The notes: generated by a model from the sequence alone, not told the origin. A DNA stretch of 64,000 nt from Fibrobacter sp. UWB13 (GCF_900177805.1 NZ_FXAX01000004.1:62001-126000); one strand, 5' to 3'; shown: positions 18,291 through 28,616, counted from the stretch's first letter. Program-made: numbers and translations.

Positions 18291-20177
18291 TTAATGTTTA
18301 TAAAGCGTTGTCTTTTCAAAGACCTTGCCTGCACTATGCAAAATTCCAATGTAACGACCACGAGCAATTTCCGCAGCATCGATCGTTTCGGAATACGCAC
18401 CCGCGGCACGTTGTCCCAATTCCGCTGATTTCACAACACGCCCCTGCATATCGACGAGCGAGAACTTCACAACACCCGCAGTCGGGATTTCAAAGCGGAG
18501 GGAAACAAGCTGGCCTTGGAACTTGGCTCCGAACGTTTGCGTTTTAGCAACAGTTTTTCTACGAACAGCCACACTTTCTTCAGAGACATATATAAAGAAA
18601 TCTTCAAAATTTACGTTTTCGTTAAAATACGGGTAAGATTTTCCTTCGTCAAACGCCCATACATTTATAAATTTATCCGTTTTGCACAAGCATTCTTCTA
18701 ATGTATAGAGGTTTACCGCTTCACAGCTTTTCTTTTCGCATGGTGCATACGCATAATACCCAACAGTATCCCAATCTACAAAAGAAGACTTCGTCATCAT
18801 TTCGCTAGTGGAGAGCCCTTTGCCTGCACTGCCGACACTTAATCCAGAAATTTCCATGTCCCAGTAAGAATTCTCAACTAATTCTTCATTTTTTCCAACT
18901 AGGCCTCCGACATCTTCATTTCCTTTGATTGTCGTTGCCGCGTAGCTATTCAAAATGCTTCCATGTATCATCCCGCCATTTAGACCGACAAGGCCACCAA
19001 CATTTTTTACCCCTTCCACGGAACCTTGAGCGTAAATATTCTGAACATCGCCCGCATTAAATCCAACGGCACCACCTACAGATTCAACACCCTTAACACT
19101 CCCATTTGCATAAGAATAAATGATTTTACCATTATTACGGCCAACGATTCCTCCGACATCTTCATCGCCCTCTATATTTCCCGTAGCATGGGAGAGAAAA
19201 ACTACACCATGAATATTTTCGCCGACAATGCCACCCACCGATTCCACTTCAATTTCCGAAACATCCATTCTAGAGCAAACAGGTTTCAAAATGTCCATCG
19301 ATGAAACACAATTAATACATTTTTTATAAAAAAATCCATCATAACCATAAAATTCACCGATAACACCTCCAAACGACTCCATCTTTGAAGTAGTCCATCT
19401 AGAACACATTGGCGTAATTGTTCCGCTAGAACGACTGTTGATCACTTCCCCACGCTCCATATATCCAACAATACCTCCGGCATTATCACTCGCAACAATA
19501 TTTACATCAACAGAGGCATTAACAATCGAACCTACATCAATATTAGAAACAATTCCACCTACATACACACCCCCTGTAACATCACCTTGATATGACACGT
19601 CTTGAAATGTTAAACCGTAATCATCAAACCTATATGCACCAACAAGACCGCCCACATCACGACCACCTTGAACAAAACCATTCGTCACATGAACATTATT
19701 TACTGTTCCACATGCAGCACCAGCCAAACCACCAACCCGCATTCCATTTCCAAACACTGTGAGCTTATCGATTTTTAAATTGGAGATTACCGCTCTTACA
19801 CTTGAGAAAAGCCCTAAAGAATCACCACGTACTGTATCGCGAATATCCAAGTTGCTGATTGTATGATTTTGTCCATCAAAGGTTCCGTCAAAAAGAATGT
19901 TCCCCGCAGCATCCTTGTTACGACCAATCGGCGTAAAGCCCTTGCATACATCGCCATTGCAGTTTTCACTCTTCGATGCCGAAGCATCAATATCCTTCGT
20001 CAAGATGTAATTGGACGAATAGAGGTAAGAGCCTTTTCCAATCGCCTTGAGGTCTTCGTAATCCTCAATCTGGAAGGGATTTTCCGCAGAGCCGTCGCCC
20101 TTCATGGTGCCATTTGCAGCAAATGCAGGCACCGCAAGCATAGCCAGCAAAACACGAACAACATTTTTAAAATTCAT
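18291..20177 (-). CDS. One-block GLUG exoprotein with T9SS-type C-terminal domain (module B)
   Basis: 628 residues: signal peptide ending AVPAFA, a single PFQIEDYEDLKAIG...LTKDIDASAS block, about ten GLUG motifs (VGGLVGAYRFDD, GGIVGYMERG, VGGLVGLNGG), one linker (VWAFDEGKSYPYF) and a C-terminal sorting domain (VKFSLVDMQGRVVKSAELG...YIGILHSAGK). It corresponds to one quarter of the giant paralogues. The start at 20177 follows GAGGAATGGT; 20189 is the alternative. It lies 18 bp after a lipoprotein gene, so lipoprotein and GLUG genes alternate in this operon. Function beyond surface exposure is unknown. Confidence 0.84.
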   Translation of the reverse strand: MNFKNVVRVLLAMLAVPAFAANGTMKGDGSAENPFQIEDYEDLKAIGKGSYLYSSNYILTKDIDASASKSENCNGDVCKGFTPIGRNKDAAGNILFDGTFDGQNHTISNLDIRDTVRGDSLGLFSSVRAVISNLKIDKLTVFGNGMRVGGLAGAACGTVNNVHVTNGFVQGGRDVGGLVGAYRFDDYGLTFQDVSYQGDVTGGVYVGGIVSNIDVGSIVNASVDVNIVASDNAGGIVGYMERGEVINSRSSGTITPMCSRWTTSKMESFGGVIGEFYGYDGFFYKKCINCVSSMDILKPVCSRMDVSEIEVESVGGIVGENIHGVVFLSHATGNIEGDEDVGGIVGRNNGKIIYSYANGSVKGVESVGGAVGFNAGDVQNIYAQGSVEGVKNVGGLVGLNGGMIHGSILNSYAATTIKGNEDVGGLVGKNEELVENSYWDMEISGLSVGSAGKGLSTSEMMTKSSFVDWDTVGYYAYAPCEKKSCEAVNLYTLEECLCKTDKFINVWAFDEGKSYPYFNENVNFEDFFIYVSEESVAVRRKTVAKTQTFGAKFQGQLVSLRFEIPTAGVVKFSLVDMQGRVVKSAELGQRAAGAYSETIDAAEIARGRYIGILHSAGKVFEKTTLYKH

Positions 20178-20195
20178 ACCATTCCTCACTCAACT

Positions 20196-21683
20196 TTATT
20201 TTGAATCCTTGATGCAACGCACGGAATACGCATTATCCTTAAGTGCATCGCTAAATGAATCTATAGCCGCATACTCGGCAACAATACTACGTGCGTAAGA
20301 AGTCGTATCTGGATTTTCCGAGGCTACCCAAAGATAGGCCGTATATCCCTTGAGATTAAAGGTTCCGCCACCATGCCTGAATCCGCCAGGAAGCAGCGAG
20401 AAGCCATAATTATCACCATTTTCAAAAGATATCCATCCAGTTTTTGACTTGAGAATTTTACCCGCCTCATTCCAACCGCCCACAGCTTCAACCAAAATCT
20501 TCCAATCAGTTGTATCGGGCAAATGCCAACCAGAAGGACAAATTTCCATCGCCACATCCCATGTGTAGAGGCGGCCATACATATCGCAATATGTCGTAGA
20601 ATCATTGTAGCAATAGCTATTTTCTGTTTTGTAGTTCAAGTTTTCGGCCATCCAAACTTGATTGCCGATTTTAACAGTCTTGTAAATTTGAGCATCACGT
20701 TCATCCGTCAGTTCGCTATACTCGCACGTATCAACGCCATCAGTCTTGCAAGGAGCCTCATAAAGACTGTTGCCAGACCCTTCGCCTCCGTTGGATGACG
20801 AAGATGAACCATGCGTTGTCGAAGATGACGAAGCCATCAAAGCATCTACAAACATTTCGAATGTTGGGACTTCATCGGTGTATCCCCAGCTTTCAATGTT
20901 CTTGCGAATCGTATCGAGCTTGCCATTTGCCGTTGCAGCAACAGCCCATTCAGCAATTTCAGTTTTCGTTTGGCTATCATTCCATTCGCCGTCTTGAACA
21001 ATGTCATCGGCAAACTTTTCCAAGCGTTTTGCAAGCACGCCCACATCTCCATCGCCTTGCAAGAGAACACCCACCGCCAAAAGTGCCGCATTTTCGTTGC
21101 CAGCATCAAAGATATTCAAGTCTTCGAATTTGAGATTTTCATCCATCGCTCCTGCCATACCGAACGACATGAGGACTTCTTTTTCGGCCTGTTTTTTAGC
21201 TTCAGCAAAAGACATTTCTGTAGCTAGAACTTTCACGCGACCGTACTCCAAACTCGTAAGCACATTAACGTTCACGTTCTTGCGGTCTTTAAGATTTGTA
21301 ATCGCTTGGAGCGTTACCACATCCGCAGATTTCGCTCCTGTAACTTCGTTGAGGTAATAACCGGAAACTTCAAAAACGGCACATGGCGAAGATAAGTTTA
21401 TACTTGAAACATCATAGTCGCCCTTGTCACTCTTGACCGTACTTTCGAAACGTTCGCCTGTCAGTTCCATCGTCTTGCAGTCAATCCCCTGCACAGTCAC
21501 GGCAGAACCTTTAATAAATGGTCCTTTTTGTGCAACGCCCGCTACGTTCAAATCCGCGATAATTCCCGCATCTTCTGTAGTGCCGCCTGCAGTTTTATCG
21601 CCATCGGAACAAGCCCAGAACAAAAAAGCAAATGAAGGAACAGCAAAGAGCTTAATCCATTTTGCAAATAAAATATCACACAT
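20196..21683 (-). CDS. Surface lipoprotein with one Fib_succ_major domain (module B)
   Basis: About 495 residues, lipobox LFWAC. Shared N-terminal domain (VAGVAQKGPFIKGSAVTVQG, NEVTGAKSADVVTL, LTSLEYGRV, IRKNIESWGYTDEVPTFE), a short Ser/Gly linker, and a single TIGR02145 domain (QIYKTVKIGNQVWMAENL, MYGRLYTW, CPSGWHLPDTTDW, final VRCIK). The start at 21683 is preferred because the AAGGA site lies at normal distance from it; the ATG at 21692 is only 1 nt from AAGGA. Sits between two GLUG genes, 18 bp before the next one. Confidence 0.86.
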   Translation of the reverse strand: MCDILFAKWIKLFAVPSFAFLFWACSDGDKTAGGTTEDAGIIADLNVAGVAQKGPFIKGSAVTVQGIDCKTMELTGERFESTVKSDKGDYDVSSINLSSPCAVFEVSGYYLNEVTGAKSADVVTLQAITNLKDRKNVNVNVLTSLEYGRVKVLATEMSFAEAKKQAEKEVLMSFGMAGAMDENLKFEDLNIFDAGNENAALLAVGVLLQGDGDVGVLAKRLEKFADDIVQDGEWNDSQTKTEIAEWAVAATANGKLDTIRKNIESWGYTDEVPTFEMFVDALMASSSSTTHGSSSSSNGGEGSGNSLYEAPCKTDGVDTCEYSELTDERDAQIYKTVKIGNQVWMAENLNYKTENSYCYNDSTTYCDMYGRLYTWDVAMEICPSGWHLPDTTDWKILVEAVGGWNEAGKILKSKTGWISFENGDNYGFSLLPGGFRHGGGTFNLKGYTAYLWVASENPDTTSYARSIVAEYAAIDSFSDALKDNAYSVRCIKDSK

Positions 21684-21743
21684 ATTCAACATTCCTTCGT
21701 TTTACATTCTCGTCTTTTTATTGCCTAGGCACTTCCTACGTTT

Positions 21744-23642
21744 CTACTTTTGGAGCACCACATTTCCGTTCGACTTGCCGTTCACTCGCAGCACCCCGAC
21801 ATAGCGGCCACGAGCAATATTTTCGACATTGAGCGTTTCGAAATGCGAGCCAGTCGCACGATGACCCAAGTCCGCCGATTTCACAACACGTCCTTGCATG
21901 TCCACAAGCGAGAACTTCACGGCACCAGCTGTAGGGATTTCAAAGCGAAGAGCAACGAGTCCACCATCAAACTTTGCACCGAAGGAACGTGATTTGGCAA
22001 GCGTTTGATTCTGAATGCGAACGGGAGGCTGCTCTGGATTATCTACAGACCTTAAATACTCAGACCATTGATAATCAATCAAATCCAAATTTTTATTGAG
22101 GTAGGGATAGGATTTGCCCTCATCTATCGCCCAAAATTTGACAAAAGCCTTTTTGCAATAACATCCATCATCCCAATTTTTTATTTCACATTGTCCTTCC
22201 TCGCAACGATCATACATCCAATAGCCCAAAGTATCCCAGCCTGCAAAAGAAGACATCGTCATCATTTTTTGCGTACTCATCCCTGTGCCGCCAGCACTCG
22301 TGTCGAGTTTAGACAATTCAGCATCCCAATAAGAATTCACAACAGATTTTTCATTCAATCCGACAAACCCACCAAATATTTTGTTATACGAACTCGAAGT
22401 ATCCTCTTCAACAGTATTAGCGGCATAGCTCGTTGCGATTACACCACCATTTGAACCAACAAGACCTCCAACATTTCTACGACCGGTCACTCGCCCTTGA
22501 GCGTATGACGAATATATTTCCCCATAATCATTACCCCCAACAAGGCCGCCAACATCTTCACTACCAATTACAGAACCAAGAGCGTAAGACACATAAATTT
22601 TCCCGTGATTGCAACCCACTAAACCTCCAGCTTCATTCGCTGCCGTAAGGTAATCATCACCAGAATCATGTTCATACATCTCCACAGATCCAAGAGCATA
22701 CGAAGCAAAAATAATCCCATCATTATAACCAACCAAGCCACCTACAGATCTAGCACCTTCAACGTTCATTGAGGAATAACATTGACTAATGGAGCCCTTA
22801 GAATTTTCTCCAACAAGGCCGCCAACGCCATGCACATCACGCCCCGTAACAGTCACTTTACCGCTAGAATGACTATTTCGGATACTTCCATAGTTATATC
22901 CGGCAATTCCTCCAACTTCCGAAGATTTGTCGATTAAGGATATGTCTACATCCGCCACAAGGCTATCAACGTCAACTCCAATTATACCAGCAACGCCACC
23001 AACTTGCTGGTGTCCACTAACCTTGCCTTGGAACGAAACATTTCTTAAGACGGGTACCATATCTTCGTACCCTTCAACCGGAGCATATCCTTTACCATTG
23101 ATCGCTTTGCCAACTATACCACCAACACGATCGGAGCCCTTGATATTTCCATTTGTAACATGGACATTTCTAATCGTTCCGACAAGTGCAGCGGCAACAC
23201 CTCCGGCATCACGAATATCACCTGATACATCCAAGCTATCGAAATTTAAGTTGACCACAGAACCAATTAGTGTTTTAATAAAACCGGCCCCACTGGCGTA
23301 TCCATTGTTAATGTGCAGATTCTTGATGGTATGGCCACCCCCATCTATACTACCCCAAAAAACCGTACTATCTACGGCATCTTTATTTTTCCCAATTGTC
23401 CTAAAACCATAACAGTCGCCATCTTTATAGCAATTATCTTTCTTCGAAGCGGATGCATCGATATCCTTCGTCACGATATAATTTGACGAATAGAGGTAAG
23501 AGCCCTTGCCAATCGCCTTGAGGTCTTCGTAATCCTCAATCTGGAAAGGTTTTTCGGCAGAGCCGTCACCCTTCATGGTGCCGTTTGCGGCAAATGCCTG
23601 AGCAGCAAATAGAGCCAATGTAGTTACAAAAATCAATCTCAT
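21744..23642 (-). CDS. One-block GLUG exoprotein with T9SS-type C-terminal domain (module B)
   Basis: 632 residues: signal peptide MRLIFVTTLALFAAQAFA, one PFQIEDYEDLKAIG block, a run of GLUG motifs (VGGLVGYNDGIIFASYALG, VGGLVGGNDYGEIYSSYAQG), the DTSAGGTGMSTQKMM linker and a sorting domain (VKFSLVDMQGRVVKSADLG, ARGRYVGVLRVNGK). The DNA just before the ATG (AAGGAATGGTAAAAAT) is the same as before the giant GLUG gene of this module, which supports both starts. Closest relative in the window is the 18291-20177 protein. Confidence 0.85.
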   Translation of the reverse strand: MRLIFVTTLALFAAQAFAANGTMKGDGSAEKPFQIEDYEDLKAIGKGSYLYSSNYIVTKDIDASASKKDNCYKDGDCYGFRTIGKNKDAVDSTVFWGSIDGGGHTIKNLHINNGYASGAGFIKTLIGSVVNLNFDSLDVSGDIRDAGGVAAALVGTIRNVHVTNGNIKGSDRVGGIVGKAINGKGYAPVEGYEDMVPVLRNVSFQGKVSGHQQVGGVAGIIGVDVDSLVADVDISLIDKSSEVGGIAGYNYGSIRNSHSSGKVTVTGRDVHGVGGLVGENSKGSISQCYSSMNVEGARSVGGLVGYNDGIIFASYALGSVEMYEHDSGDDYLTAANEAGGLVGCNHGKIYVSYALGSVIGSEDVGGLVGGNDYGEIYSSYAQGRVTGRRNVGGLVGSNGGVIATSYAANTVEEDTSSSYNKIFGGFVGLNEKSVVNSYWDAELSKLDTSAGGTGMSTQKMMTMSSFAGWDTLGYWMYDRCEEGQCEIKNWDDGCYCKKAFVKFWAIDEGKSYPYLNKNLDLIDYQWSEYLRSVDNPEQPPVRIQNQTLAKSRSFGAKFDGGLVALRFEIPTAGAVKFSLVDMQGRVVKSADLGHRATGSHFETLNVENIARGRYVGVLRVNGKSNGNVVLQK

Positions 23643-23662
23643 ATTTTTACCATTCCTTAAAT

Positions 23663-25240
23663 TTAATCCTTAATACAGCGAACAGGATATCCAGTGTCTT
23701 TAAAATGATTTCCAAACCAAACAGATCCCCCAAAGGATACAACAGCATACGCAAGCCGCTTATCATTTGAATCTTCAGAAACACTCCAAAAAAAGGCCGT
23801 ACCGTTATCACCACTTTCATTGATTTCATCAGGCTCATATAAATCATAATTGGGAGCCCTTTCTCCAACAGGGAACATCGAAAAACCATAATTATCAGTG
23901 CCTGTCGAATTTTCATGCCACCCAATTTTGGAAGAAAGTGCAAATCCCGCTACGTTCGGATCATCTGCAACCGTAGAAACCAAAGTCCTCCATTCCGTTG
24001 TATCAGGCAAATGGAATCCTTCAGGACAAATCCCTTGCAATTTTTCAGGGAAATTGCAACTTCTCAAGTAACCACACAGTTGTCCATGTTCCGCATCATT
24101 CAACAATTTTACAGAATCTATGGCAGCAGCCCATGTATAAAGTCGCCCAGCGATGGCACAGCGTTCCGGCTTGTCATTATGACACCAGCTTTTCTTCAAA
24201 AGACTAGGCGTTGCAATACTATCTGCGTAATTCAAGTTTTCGGCCATCCAAATTTGATTACCGATTTTCACAATTTTATAAACTTGTCCATCTCGACTAT
24301 CGATAATGGAATCGTAACCGATATCTGAATTAAAATGAGTTTCTTTAGGAATACTCCAATCAATTTTACTAGCTTCAGCCGAAGCCATATTCGAAACGTA
24401 CTCCACAAAATGTATCACATATTTTTCGAACTGGGGAAGCTCATTTGCATAACCCAAGCTTTCAAGGTTTTTACGAACCAAATCCATTTGACCACTCGAC
24501 AAGGCATTCGTCGCCAAGTTCGACATTTCCAATTTCAAGTCATCATTCCACGTCCCATTTTCTGCAATAGCAGAACTTAAACGTTCCATGCGTTCAGAAA
24601 CATCCACATTCCTGTTGGAACTATCCGAGACTTGCATTAACACACTCACAGCAAGGAGTGCCGCATTTCCATCGCCCGCATCAAAGATGTTCAAGTTTTC
24701 AAATTCAGGAACTTCGCCCGATGTTTCAATACTGAATGCTTTAAGCACTTCTTTTTCAGCCTGTTTTTTAGCTTCAGCAAAAGACATTTCTTTATCAGCT
24801 GCAAGGTTCATCACGCGGCCATACTCCAAACTCGTGAGCACGTTGACGTTTACGTTCTTGCGGTCTTTGAGATTTGTAATTGTTCGGAGTGTTATCTTAT
24901 CCGCAGATTTCACTCCTGTAACTTCGTTGAGGTAGTATCCGGAAACTTCAAACACGGCACATGGCGAAGACAAGTTTATACCTGAAACATCATAGTCGCC
25001 CTTGTCACTCTTGACCGTACTTTCGAATCGTTCGCCCGTGAATTGCATCGTCTTGCAATCAATACCCTGCACCGTCACGGCGGAACCCTTTGCAAACGGA
25101 CCTTTCTGCGTTACGCCAGCCACGTTCAAGTCCGCGATGATTCCCGCATCTTCCGTGGTGCCACCAGCACTCTTGTCGCCGTCGGAGCACGCCCAGAACA
25201 GGGAGACGAATATAAGAGTAAACAGTTTATTCCATTTCAT
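23663..25240 (-). CDS. Surface lipoprotein with one Fib_succ_major domain (module B)
   Basis: About 525 residues. Lipobox SLFWAC, shared N-terminal domain (VAGVTQKGPFAKGSAVTVQG, NEVTGVKSADKITL, MSFAEAKKQAEKEVL), almost no linker, and one TIGR02145 domain (QVYKIVKIGNQIWMAENLNY, CAIAGRLYTWAAAIDSVKL, GICPEGFHLPDTTEW, final VRCIKD). The N-terminal part is very close in DNA to the 20196-21683 lipoprotein. The start at 25240 (MKWNKLF) is preferred behind GGAAATGCGT; 25252 is possible. It lies 20 bp before a GLUG gene, forming a lipoprotein/GLUG pair. Confidence 0.86.
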   Translation of the reverse strand: MKWNKLFTLIFVSLFWACSDGDKSAGGTTEDAGIIADLNVAGVTQKGPFAKGSAVTVQGIDCKTMQFTGERFESTVKSDKGDYDVSGINLSSPCAVFEVSGYYLNEVTGVKSADKITLRTITNLKDRKNVNVNVLTSLEYGRVMNLAADKEMSFAEAKKQAEKEVLKAFSIETSGEVPEFENLNIFDAGDGNAALLAVSVLMQVSDSSNRNVDVSERMERLSSAIAENGTWNDDLKLEMSNLATNALSSGQMDLVRKNLESLGYANELPQFEKYVIHFVEYVSNMASAEASKIDWSIPKETHFNSDIGYDSIIDSRDGQVYKIVKIGNQIWMAENLNYADSIATPSLLKKSWCHNDKPERCAIAGRLYTWAAAIDSVKLLNDAEHGQLCGYLRSCNFPEKLQGICPEGFHLPDTTEWRTLVSTVADDPNVAGFALSSKIGWHENSTGTDNYGFSMFPVGERAPNYDLYEPDEINESGDNGTAFFWSVSEDSNDKRLAYAVVSFGGSVWFGNHFKDTGYPVRCIKD

Positions 25241-25280
25241 ACGCATTTCCATCTAATGACCATTGACCAACCACTACTTA

Positions 25281-27620
25281 CTAATTCTTTATGCAACGGA
25301 TTGAAAACCCGCTATCCTTGAAGTCACCCGTGTAACCGGTACCACCATAAAAAATTCTGAACGAATAACCCAACTGTTTGTCACGCGTATTCTCAGTAAT
25401 GCTCCAGAAAAAGGCAGTCCGATTATCAGGAGCAAATTCTGAAAAATCATAATCACGATACTTATCCCCAACAGGATACGCTGAAAATCCATAATCATCG
25501 GTGCCGTTAGCTTCTTCAAACCAACCGACACGAGAAGCGAGCTTATAGCCAGCTACACTCGCATCATTTGAAACTTGGAAAATCAATGTACGCCATTCCG
25601 TTGTATCTGGCAAATGCCAACCTTCAGGGCAAATGCCTTGATACTTCGCGGGGAAACTACAATTCGTTAGGTATCCACAGAATTGCGGATTTTCGGCATC
25701 GTTCGCGAGCTTTATAGAATCAACCGCAGCAGCCCAAGTATAAAGTCGTCCACCAAATTCACAATTTTCAGATTTATCGCCGTAGCACCAGTTTCTCTTC
25801 AAAAGGCTCGGGGTATTTACACTATCAGCATAATTCAAGTTCTGCGCCATCCAAACTTGAGTGCCGATTTTGACGGTCTTGTAAACTTGTCCGTCTCGTT
25901 TATCCACAATAGAATCATATTTAATGTTCGGATTCAAGTGATCTTCTTTAGGAATGCTCCAATTAATGTCACGTGGAGACACATACGCTTCATCGCTGCT
26001 ACTGCTGCTCAATACAGCATTATTCGAAGAGCTCGACAACGACACCGCAGCAGGTTCATCCCTAACGCAACGAACAGAATGGCCATTGTCCTTAAAGCCA
26101 CAGGAAAACCAAACAGAAGCATAAAAGAAGTCTGCGGAACAAGAAGTACGATCATCTTTCGATTCTTCAGAAGCTGTCCAAAAATGAACATCTCGGCTAT
26201 CTTCAAAGAAAGATTGATCTCGATACTTTTCGCCAGCAGGGAACGCCGAGAAACCAAAATCATCAGTACCAGAATCTTCATACATTCCAATATGCGATTC
26301 CAGTCTTTCTCCGGCAATATCATCACCACCAGCAAAAGAAATCAGGGTTTTCCACTCGGTCGTATCCGGCAAATGCCAACCTTCAGGACAAATGCCACGC
26401 ATCTTTTCCGTAAACACACAAGATTCCCCAAAGCCACATTTCTGAGGCTTTTCGGAATCTGTTGCAAGCTTCACCGAATCAATAATAGCAGCCCATGTGT
26501 ACAAACGTCCTGCGACATCACAGTTTTCGGATTTGTATGCAAAACACCAGCTACGTTTCAAAAGACTCGGAGTTTTCACACTATCGGCATAGTTCAGATT
26601 TTGAGCCATCCATACCTGAGAGCCAATCGTCACCGTCTTGTAAACTTGTCCGTCACGGCTATCCACAATGGAGTCATACTTTATTTCAGGATTTAAGTAC
26701 GCCTCCTTAGGAATACTCCAGTCAATATAGAAACCACTATAATTTACTGAAGGATACTTAACAAGCGCCGTTTCACCAAAGTTCTTTACGTATGTTTCAA
26801 ATGAAGGTATTTCACTTGCAAAGCCCCAACTTTCAATATTCTTTCGAATCGAATCGAGTTTACCATCGGCAGCGGCTTTTTGAGCCCATTTCGCAATTTC
26901 AAGTTTTGCATAGGAATCGTACCATACACCATTCTTTGCAAAAAATTCATTGAATCTTTCAAAATGTTCTTCAAGAGTCGTGTCTTCAAATTCCGCCTGC
27001 ATCATCACACTTATAGCCAACAAAGCCGCATTGCCATCACCCGCTTCAAAGATGTTCAAGTCTTCGGGTTCGGCAAAATCACCCTTGATATTGAATACAG
27101 CAAATATTTCTTTTTCAGCCTGTTTTTTCGCGTCAGCCAAAGACATCTTGTTCACGATAACCAAGTACTTCACGCGTTCGTATTCCAAATGAGTGAGCAC
27201 GTTGATATTCACGCGATCTCGATTCTTGAGATTCGTCACCGCACGGAGAGTCAGCTTTTCGGAAGATTCCGTGCCAGTAAGCTCACTCAAATAATAACCA
27301 GAGACCTCGAACACGGCACATACCGAGGACAAGTTAATATTATCGATTTCATAGTCGCCACCATTACTCTTGACAGTGGTTTCATAAAATTCGCCCGTAA
27401 GCTCGAATGTTCTGCAATTAATACCTTGCACACTCACTACAGAACCCTTGACAAACGGCCCTTTCTGGGCAACGCCTGCCACGTTCAACTCGGCGATGAT
27501 TCCAGCATCTTCCGTAGTGCCGCCAGCGACGCCCTTGTCATCAGAACATGCCCAAAGCATAGCCCCGACAATCAGGGTTTCTGCAATTTGGAACCATTTC
27601 TTAACCAACCACCTATTCAT
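25281..27620 (-). CDS. Surface lipoprotein with two Fib_succ_major domains (module B)
   Basis: About 779 residues. Signal and lipobox MNRWLVKKWFQIAETLIVGA, MLWAC are nearly identical to those of the 7004-9295 protein. Shared N-terminal domain (VAGVAQKGPFVKGSVVSVQG, SELTGTESSEKLTL), then two TIGR02145 domains separated by a short Ser linker (SSSSNNAVLSSSSSDEAY): QVWMAQNLNYADSVKTPSLL...CPEGWHLPDTTEW twice, ending VRCVRD and IRCIKN. The ATG at 27620 follows AAGG by 7 nt and is one base past the regulator stop, so the two are co-translated. First lipoprotein of module B. Confidence 0.87.
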   Translation of the reverse strand: MNRWLVKKWFQIAETLIVGAMLWACSDDKGVAGGTTEDAGIIAELNVAGVAQKGPFVKGSVVSVQGINCRTFELTGEFYETTVKSNGGDYEIDNINLSSVCAVFEVSGYYLSELTGTESSEKLTLRAVTNLKNRDRVNINVLTHLEYERVKYLVIVNKMSLADAKKQAEKEIFAVFNIKGDFAEPEDLNIFEAGDGNAALLAISVMMQAEFEDTTLEEHFERFNEFFAKNGVWYDSYAKLEIAKWAQKAAADGKLDSIRKNIESWGFASEIPSFETYVKNFGETALVKYPSVNYSGFYIDWSIPKEAYLNPEIKYDSIVDSRDGQVYKTVTIGSQVWMAQNLNYADSVKTPSLLKRSWCFAYKSENCDVAGRLYTWAAIIDSVKLATDSEKPQKCGFGESCVFTEKMRGICPEGWHLPDTTEWKTLISFAGGDDIAGERLESHIGMYEDSGTDDFGFSAFPAGEKYRDQSFFEDSRDVHFWTASEESKDDRTSCSADFFYASVWFSCGFKDNGHSVRCVRDEPAAVSLSSSSNNAVLSSSSSDEAYVSPRDINWSIPKEDHLNPNIKYDSIVDKRDGQVYKTVKIGTQVWMAQNLNYADSVNTPSLLKRNWCYGDKSENCEFGGRLYTWAAAVDSIKLANDAENPQFCGYLTNCSFPAKYQGICPEGWHLPDTTEWRTLIFQVSNDASVAGYKLASRVGWFEEANGTDDYGFSAYPVGDKYRDYDFSEFAPDNRTAFFWSITENTRDKQLGYSFRIFYGGTGYTGDFKDSGFSIRCIKN

Positions 27621-27621
27621 A

Positions 27622-28515
27622 TTAAACCTTCTCCTCATTCCTAACATTTTTATTTGATTCCGAAACCACTTCCGCATTTTCGTTGCGGTCAGAGCGATTA
27701 TCAATTCGTTCGCTCAGCGGGAACAACTGCAAATTCAGGCGGTACACCTGTTCTGTCTCATCGTCCTCACTCGCAATCGCCACAATACGACGGCGAAAAT
27801 CCGCGATTTCTTTCCTGATTTTTTCGTATGCACGGCGCGTAAGCCCCATGGTAAGCCCCGACATGTCACGTTCCGAAAGCGGCAAGTCCAAAGCCTTCAC
27901 CGCAAATTCCCCCATTTCACGTTGCATATCGCGAGCCGCCACAGGCACTGCATCGACCGACCCCATCGATAACGACTTGTCCGTCTGTTCGTAGTTTCCG
28001 CTCTTGTCCTTCTTCAAGAGCTTAGCGCGTACCAAAAAGTCAAGCGTCTCGGAGACCTCCGCCGCAGAAATCTGCGGCTTGCACTTGCGAGCCATTTCAA
28101 GAGGCTTGGCACCAGGCATATGCGGAGCAATTTCGCGCAGCACCGGATTTTTCCACGACTTGAAATAATCGAATTCCTCGTTCCCGAGCACACGCACCTT
28201 GTGGGCATGCGCGAGCGCACAGCGTTCTTCGAACGCGGCTCGTCTCGCCTTGTCATCTTTCGCATGCGCATACGAAACCATCAGAACAAAGTACGTCTGT
28301 TCGAACCCGGCAAGCCCCATCGCCGCAGCAACGGACCCTGCCGACCCTACACTCAGATTCTTTTTGCCCTCGCAAACGTACTTCAAATACACAGCCGACG
28401 AAAATCCCGCATCGCGGGCAAACTCGCGCCACGTAAAAGCCGAGCTGCGCTTGCGTTCATCGTAGTAATCCTGGATGAACTTGCGGTAGTCTGTGTATTC
28501 TACAATCTCCTTCAT
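27622..28515 (-). CDS. TIGR02147/DUF4423 regulator of module B
   Basis: 297 residues from MKEIVEYTDYRKFIQDYYDE; an upstream ATG at 28533 is rejected because it lies upstream of the TATATTTG box. HTH-like region TWREFARDAGFSSAVYLKYV, then CEGKKNLSVGSAGSVAAAMGL; wing-like LVRAKLLKKDKSGNYEQTDK; C-terminal VYRLNLQLFPLSERID plus about 20 extra charged residues. The putative recognition helix is nearly that of the module A regulator (SA[VI][YF]LKYV), and the two modules share the GGAATAC half-site. Cytoplasmic DNA-binding regulator, probably of its own 16-kb operon. Confidence 0.88.
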   Translation of the reverse strand: MKEIVEYTDYRKFIQDYYDERKRSSAFTWREFARDAGFSSAVYLKYVCEGKKNLSVGSAGSVAAAMGLAGFEQTYFVLMVSYAHAKDDKARRAAFEERCALAHAHKVRVLGNEEFDYFKSWKNPVLREIAPHMPGAKPLEMARKCKPQISAAEVSETLDFLVRAKLLKKDKSGNYEQTDKSLSMGSVDAVPVAARDMQREMGEFAVKALDLPLSERDMSGLTMGLTRRAYEKIRKEIADFRRRIVAIASEDDETEQVYRLNLQLFPLSERIDNRSDRNENAEVVSESNKNVRNEEKV

Positions 28516-28584
28516 GTGTACAAATATAGACATTTCCGCAGTTTTCGGAATACAAAAATAGCGTTTTTAGCCAAATTTTACCAT
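28516..28584 (-). promoter_or_regulatory. Module B promoter region with proximal operator half-site
   Basis: Minus strand TATATTTG at 28521-28528, 5 nt before the regulator ATG; GGAATAC half-site (plus strand) at 28547-28553; a TTTTTG element 24 nt upstream of the box. The 24 bases at 28561-28584 are identical to 35111-35134 in module C, a conserved AT-rich block of unknown role. Confidence 0.5.
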
Positions 28585-28616
28585 ATTTACAGAAATTACA
28601 TAATTTTCAGCAATTC

